Below are positions 8,805 through 11,077 of a stretch of 11,077 bases of DNA, piece by piece. The stretch's first letter is position 1. Every line of letters starts with the position of its first letter. The notes below the pieces were generated by a model. It had not been told where the DNA came from. It was given only the letters and a program-made list of their open reading frames with translations, and searched no databases. Source of the DNA: Penaeus vannamei (lineage: Eukaryota; Arthropoda; Malacostraca; Decapoda; Penaeidae); the NCBI RefSeq assembly GCF_042767895.1, contig NC_091561.1, positions 34,450,612 through 34,461,688 of the forward strand, read 5' to 3'. Made by a program: the position numbers and the translations under genes.

Positions 8805-9032
8805 GACAGAATTCCTGGAGGGTTTCTACCTCAGATCTGCCTTCGCATTCAATCTTGCAGAGATCCTTCGCTCCTCCTTCACTACGATTCGTCTGGAGGC
8901 TATCATTTCATTTTTATCTAAATTTCATGTTCTCATTGTCTGCTTTGGTTGTTTTTGTCATCTGTGGTGTAAATTCGAGTTATCGTATTTGTTTTGGTTG
9001 TGAATTGGTCGTTTTCCCCAATGGTTGCCTGA
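8805..9032 (+). other. T-rich unique sequence with a weak 66-residue open frame (8803-9003)
   Basis: An ATG at 8803 opens 66 codons. The peptide has a hydrophobic, Phe/Leu/Ile-rich C-terminal half and no recognisable motif. T-rich DNA gives such hydrophobic frames by chance. The ATG lies at the end of the purine tract, which does not suggest a promoter. Confidence 0.2.
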
Positions 9033-9108
9033 CATCACCATCATCATAATTATCATCATTGTTATTATCACCATCATTATAATTTTTATCATGAACATTA
9101 TTATTTTT
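9033..9108 (+). repeat. imperfect (CAT/ATT)n trinucleotide tract
   Basis: CAT, ATC and ATT triplets with scattered substitutions, giving poly-Ile-like translation in one frame. Confidence 0.9.
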
Positions 9109-9671
9109 CTTATTTATCGACCCGTTTTTTTCAATGGTCTACATTTTGTCAATTTCCACCTACACTCGCCTAGACTTTCATTCTCGTATTCGTTTTCTTC
9201 GTCACTTTGTCGCATTCAACCCTCTGCTTTCGATCCGCCAATCCATTGCCCGGAATTTTCTGTGGCTTCCCGTTCTGTGCCCCAATCGGCGAGCGTCGCG
9301 ACGGGCCACGTGGATGCCTCATCCCCCTGTCAGTCAGCGATTTACAGGACTCTATTCAACCGCCCTCCATTTCCCACTCGTCTATCACTCCCCGCTTCTT
9401 CTGACCGAACATCCTCTTCGAGTTCATTTCTGCATCCTCCGGACTCTTACCCAATTAAATCCTTTTTCCTTCCCCCTCTCGCCTCAAAGCAAGAAATAAA
9501 TGGTTACTGCCCAGTGTATGCCCGCCTTCTACCCTTCCATCCTTCCATCTGAATGCTCTCCCCTGCCTTCTACAGGAGCGTCCCCGCCGTTTCACATACT
9601 ATACTTGATAACTGTGCCCTCCGTCCTATTCTGTATCCTCTCTTCCTTTCATTTCTTTCTCGCTTGCTTGT
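9109..9671 (+). other. pyrimidine-rich unique sequence, three overlapping open frames, no gene called
   Basis: T/C-rich on the plus strand. All three forward frames are open over parts of 9134-9499, and the longest (to 9552) begins at a TTG in the preceding tract. Its product is rich in Ser, Pro and Phe without a recognisable domain. Simultaneous openness of all frames points to low A content rather than coding. AATAAA occurs at 9495-9500, so a 3' UTR is possible. Confidence 0.35.
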
Positions 9672-9835
9672 TTCCTCCCTACCTACTTACCTACCAATCA
9701 ACATACTAACCACCCACCCACCCTTCTATCTATCTACCTACCTACCAATCTATCAACATACTACCTACCCACCTACCCACATATCTACTTATGTACCTAC
9801 CTACGTACCTTCCTTTCCTTTCTTCCTATCCTCAC
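9672..9835 (+). repeat. imperfect (CTAC)n-type tetranucleotide array
   Basis: CTAC, CTAT, CCAC and CTTC words. A longer duplicated module, ctaccaatc then caacatacta, occurs at about 9691-9708 and again at 9742-9763 (the second copy has an extra tat), showing a block duplication on top of the tetranucleotide repeat. Confidence 0.85.
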
Positions 9836-9850
9836 ATCCTCCTCTTTCCC

Positions 9851-9921
9851 CACGCCCTCCCCTTCCCTCACACCCTCCCCTTTCCTCACGCCCTCCCCTT
9901 CCCTCACGCCCTCTCCTCTCC
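9851..9921 (+). repeat. 18-bp C-rich minisatellite, four units
   Basis: Units start at 9851, 9869, 9887 and 9905 with consensus cacgccctccccttccct; the second and fourth differ at two to four bases. It is a multiple of three, so one frame reads a six-residue repeat (FPHALP), but flanking frames do not support a gene. Confidence 0.9.
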
Positions 9922-9983
9922 TTCCCCTGACACCTCACGTGAAGGAGCGGAGGTGCCTGCAAGCTGGCGGAGGCGAGGTAGCC

Positions 9984-10139
9984 ATGGCGACCGGAGCCTC
10001 CAGACCTGATGTGAAGACCGCCGCCGCTTCCGACCTTAGGCATCGCCATGGTTCTACGAGCGTTTTTTTTTTATTATTCATTTTACTGATCTTATCCAGT
10101 TTTCTTTCCAGAGAAAGAAAATGCCAACTTGTGTCTTAA
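9984..10139 (+). CDS. possible 51-residue membrane microprotein or first coding exon
   Basis: ATG 9984 lies in a textbook initiation context (gtagccATGG). The frame runs 51 codons to TAA 10137-10139. Residues 1-26 are polar (MATGASRPDVKTAAASDL, then RHRHG), residues 27-41 form a hydrophobic segment (VFFLLFILLILSSFL), and a basic tail (RERK) follows, as in a single-pass small membrane protein. The hydrophobic segment is partly encoded by a T-run and T-rich DNA, so it may be incidental. A strong 3' splice-site-like sequence ends at 10111 inside the frame, which argues that 10051-10111 could instead be intron. No family recognised. Confidence 0.2.
   Translation: MATGASRPDVKTAAASDLRHRHGSTSVFFLLFILLILSSFLSRERKCQLVS
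10082..10111 (+). other. candidate 3' splice site
   Basis: The sequence tttactgatcttatcc then agttttctttccag has a branch-point-like tactgat, a pyrimidine stretch and a terminal CAG|A. A 5' splice-site-like AAG|GTAACC follows 29 bases later at 10140/10141, so a very short internal exon is conceivable. No upstream donor is identified. Confidence 0.25.
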
Positions 10140-10402
10140 GGTAACCGTGCAGAATTTCCAAACTTGCTTTCCATTCTCTGACTGGTTGTATCTTTCGACT
10201 TGTAGCTTCATCAAAACAATGCCGATTTTCAAGACGAACTGCATGCAGTGAAAGACTCTGGGTTAAGGCACTTCTAAAGACCGGCTGCCATTCAGACACC
10301 ACTTTGACCTAATAGCAACGTAATAAAAAAAATGTTGGCTATTAACGTGGAGTTGTTGGCGCGCATCTGCAGTTTGTCCCGTTTGCGCCCGGCTCGTTCG
10401 GT

Positions 10403-10418
10403 TGTTAGGTACCTAACA
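10403..10418. repeat. 16-bp perfect palindrome TGTTAGGTACCTAACA
   Basis: Self-complementary with no spacer, centred between 10410 and 10411. Gapless palindromes of this kind are typical of dimeric transcription-factor sites, but no factor can be named. Confidence 0.75.
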
Positions 10419-10691
10419 CAACTAGCCCACCTTTGCACCAACGCGTACCCGGCAATAATCAAGACCCTGCAGCAACCCGGGGCATGAGTGGGTAAGGTAT
10501 AAACTGAAGGGAAAAAACTGTCACTTGATTCACGCATGGTGCACACTTTCAATTCCCGGAACATATGTATCGCGACCGTTTTTATGAGGAACCTTTCTGG
10601 AAAAAAATCCTACATCCTATTCATTTACAATACGCTGTCCTTGCTGGTGCGTCACGAATGACGTCGAATCGATATCTGCCTGTGTTTAAGG

Positions 10692-10744
10692 CCCCCTCCC
10701 CCTGAAAAAGTCGCCTTGTGGGGGAAGGGGGAGGGGGGCGGGGG
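10692..10744. repeat. G-quadruplex motif with an upstream complementary C-tract
   Basis: Four G-runs of 5, 5, 6 and 5 bases at 10720-10744, separated by AA, A and C, fit the strongest class of G-quadruplex motif. CCCCCTCCCCCT at 10692-10703 is the exact complement of AGGGGGAGGGGG at 10726-10737, so the same strand could instead form a 12-bp hairpin with a 22-base loop. Confidence 0.85.
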
Positions 10745-11077
10745 TGTTATTCGTTCTGTGTATCACCAGGAAATGATATTTATGTTCTCGAGAAAACCAT
10801 GTGCTTATTTCGCGCTGCGTGAGTACGTTTACAATTACCCAACTTCGTCGAGTCTCACGAATATCTTGACTCCCCCACCCCCACCCCCTAAAAAATGGAT
10901 AGACATAGACGAGGATACTCGTTTTCAAAACCAACATATAAAAAGACGAAACCTCGTTCCACGATACAGCCATGCGAGGGGCGGTTTCACTGGCTCATGC
11001 ATTTCCCCCCACTCCCGAGAGTCGCTTAGGATGCAGCCCGTGACGGCAGATCGCCCAGATAGACACGTCCGCGAGGG

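Larger units (their letters stand above)
10140..11077. other. unique sequence to the window end, no gene supported
   Basis: Minus-strand open frames at 10292-10564 (90 residues) and 10686-10973 (95 residues) begin with ATG but carry no motif I recognise; one at 10078-10302 (74 residues) lacks an ATG start. Codon composition does not separate them from chance. Local structures are listed separately. An inverted CRE-like pair, CGTCA-cgaa-TGACG, lies at 10650-10663, and a C5-A-C5-A-C5 run at 10872-10888. Confidence 0.4.

Noticed and set aside
9025..9552. 175-codon forward open frame
   Set aside because: It starts at TTG inside a trinucleotide repeat, overlaps two other open forward frames and has a composition set by pyrimidine richness; no domain seen.

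Overview
The window reads as nuclear genomic DNA from an animal with very repeat-rich intergenic sequence. Long (GA)n, (GT)n, (GTGA)n and (ACTC)n microsatellites, several homopurine tracts and alternating AT-rich and CpG-rich stretches cover a large part of it. There are no bacterial operons, Shine-Dalgarno-led genes or tRNA/rRNA genes. Penaeid shrimp and other decapod crustaceans are known for this extreme simple-repeat load, so a decapod is my best guess. That is an inference from composition, because no marker gene is visible.

Layout. 1-620: the best-supported coding signal, the 3' end of a gene encoding a tandem 15-residue repeat (consensus SAPLGTDEYQPPFVP) from a 45-bp minisatellite, then a proline-rich tail and a stop. 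Two single-C insertions break the frame near the end. 738-1117: a long interrupted (GA)n homopurine block. 1134-2795: AT-rich sequence with no recognisable gene. 2795-3560: a CpG-rich block, a T-rich stretch and a CTG-rich stretch with only weak open frames. 3698-3731: a near-perfect short hairpin. 3756-3921: a short exon-like open frame behind a good 3' splice-site match. 4080-4860: a strongly CpG-rich block that could be a promoter region, ending in a cluster of TGACG motifs. 4890-5510: AT-rich and featureless. 5510-5785: GC-rich, ending in a TATA-box match.

6106-8135 is dominated by microsatellites: a GA-rich tract, a (TC)/(ACTC) compound array, a polypyrimidine tract ending in a 3' splice-site-like AG, a second large (GA)n block, a (GT)n block, and a (GTGA)n array that passes into (GCGA)n. 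8482-8804 is G/A-rich. 9033-9921 holds a (CAT/ATT)n tract, pyrimidine-rich DNA, a (CTAC)-type array and an 18-bp C-rich minisatellite. 9925-11077 is mostly unique sequence with a possible 51-residue membrane microprotein, a 16-bp perfect palindrome and a very strong G-quadruplex motif that can alternatively fold as a hairpin.

No set of genes acting together can be identified. Most long open frames arise because GA, TC, GT or C-rich repeats lack stop codons, and I left those out. The item most worth following is the repeat protein at the left edge, whose upstream part lies outside the window.
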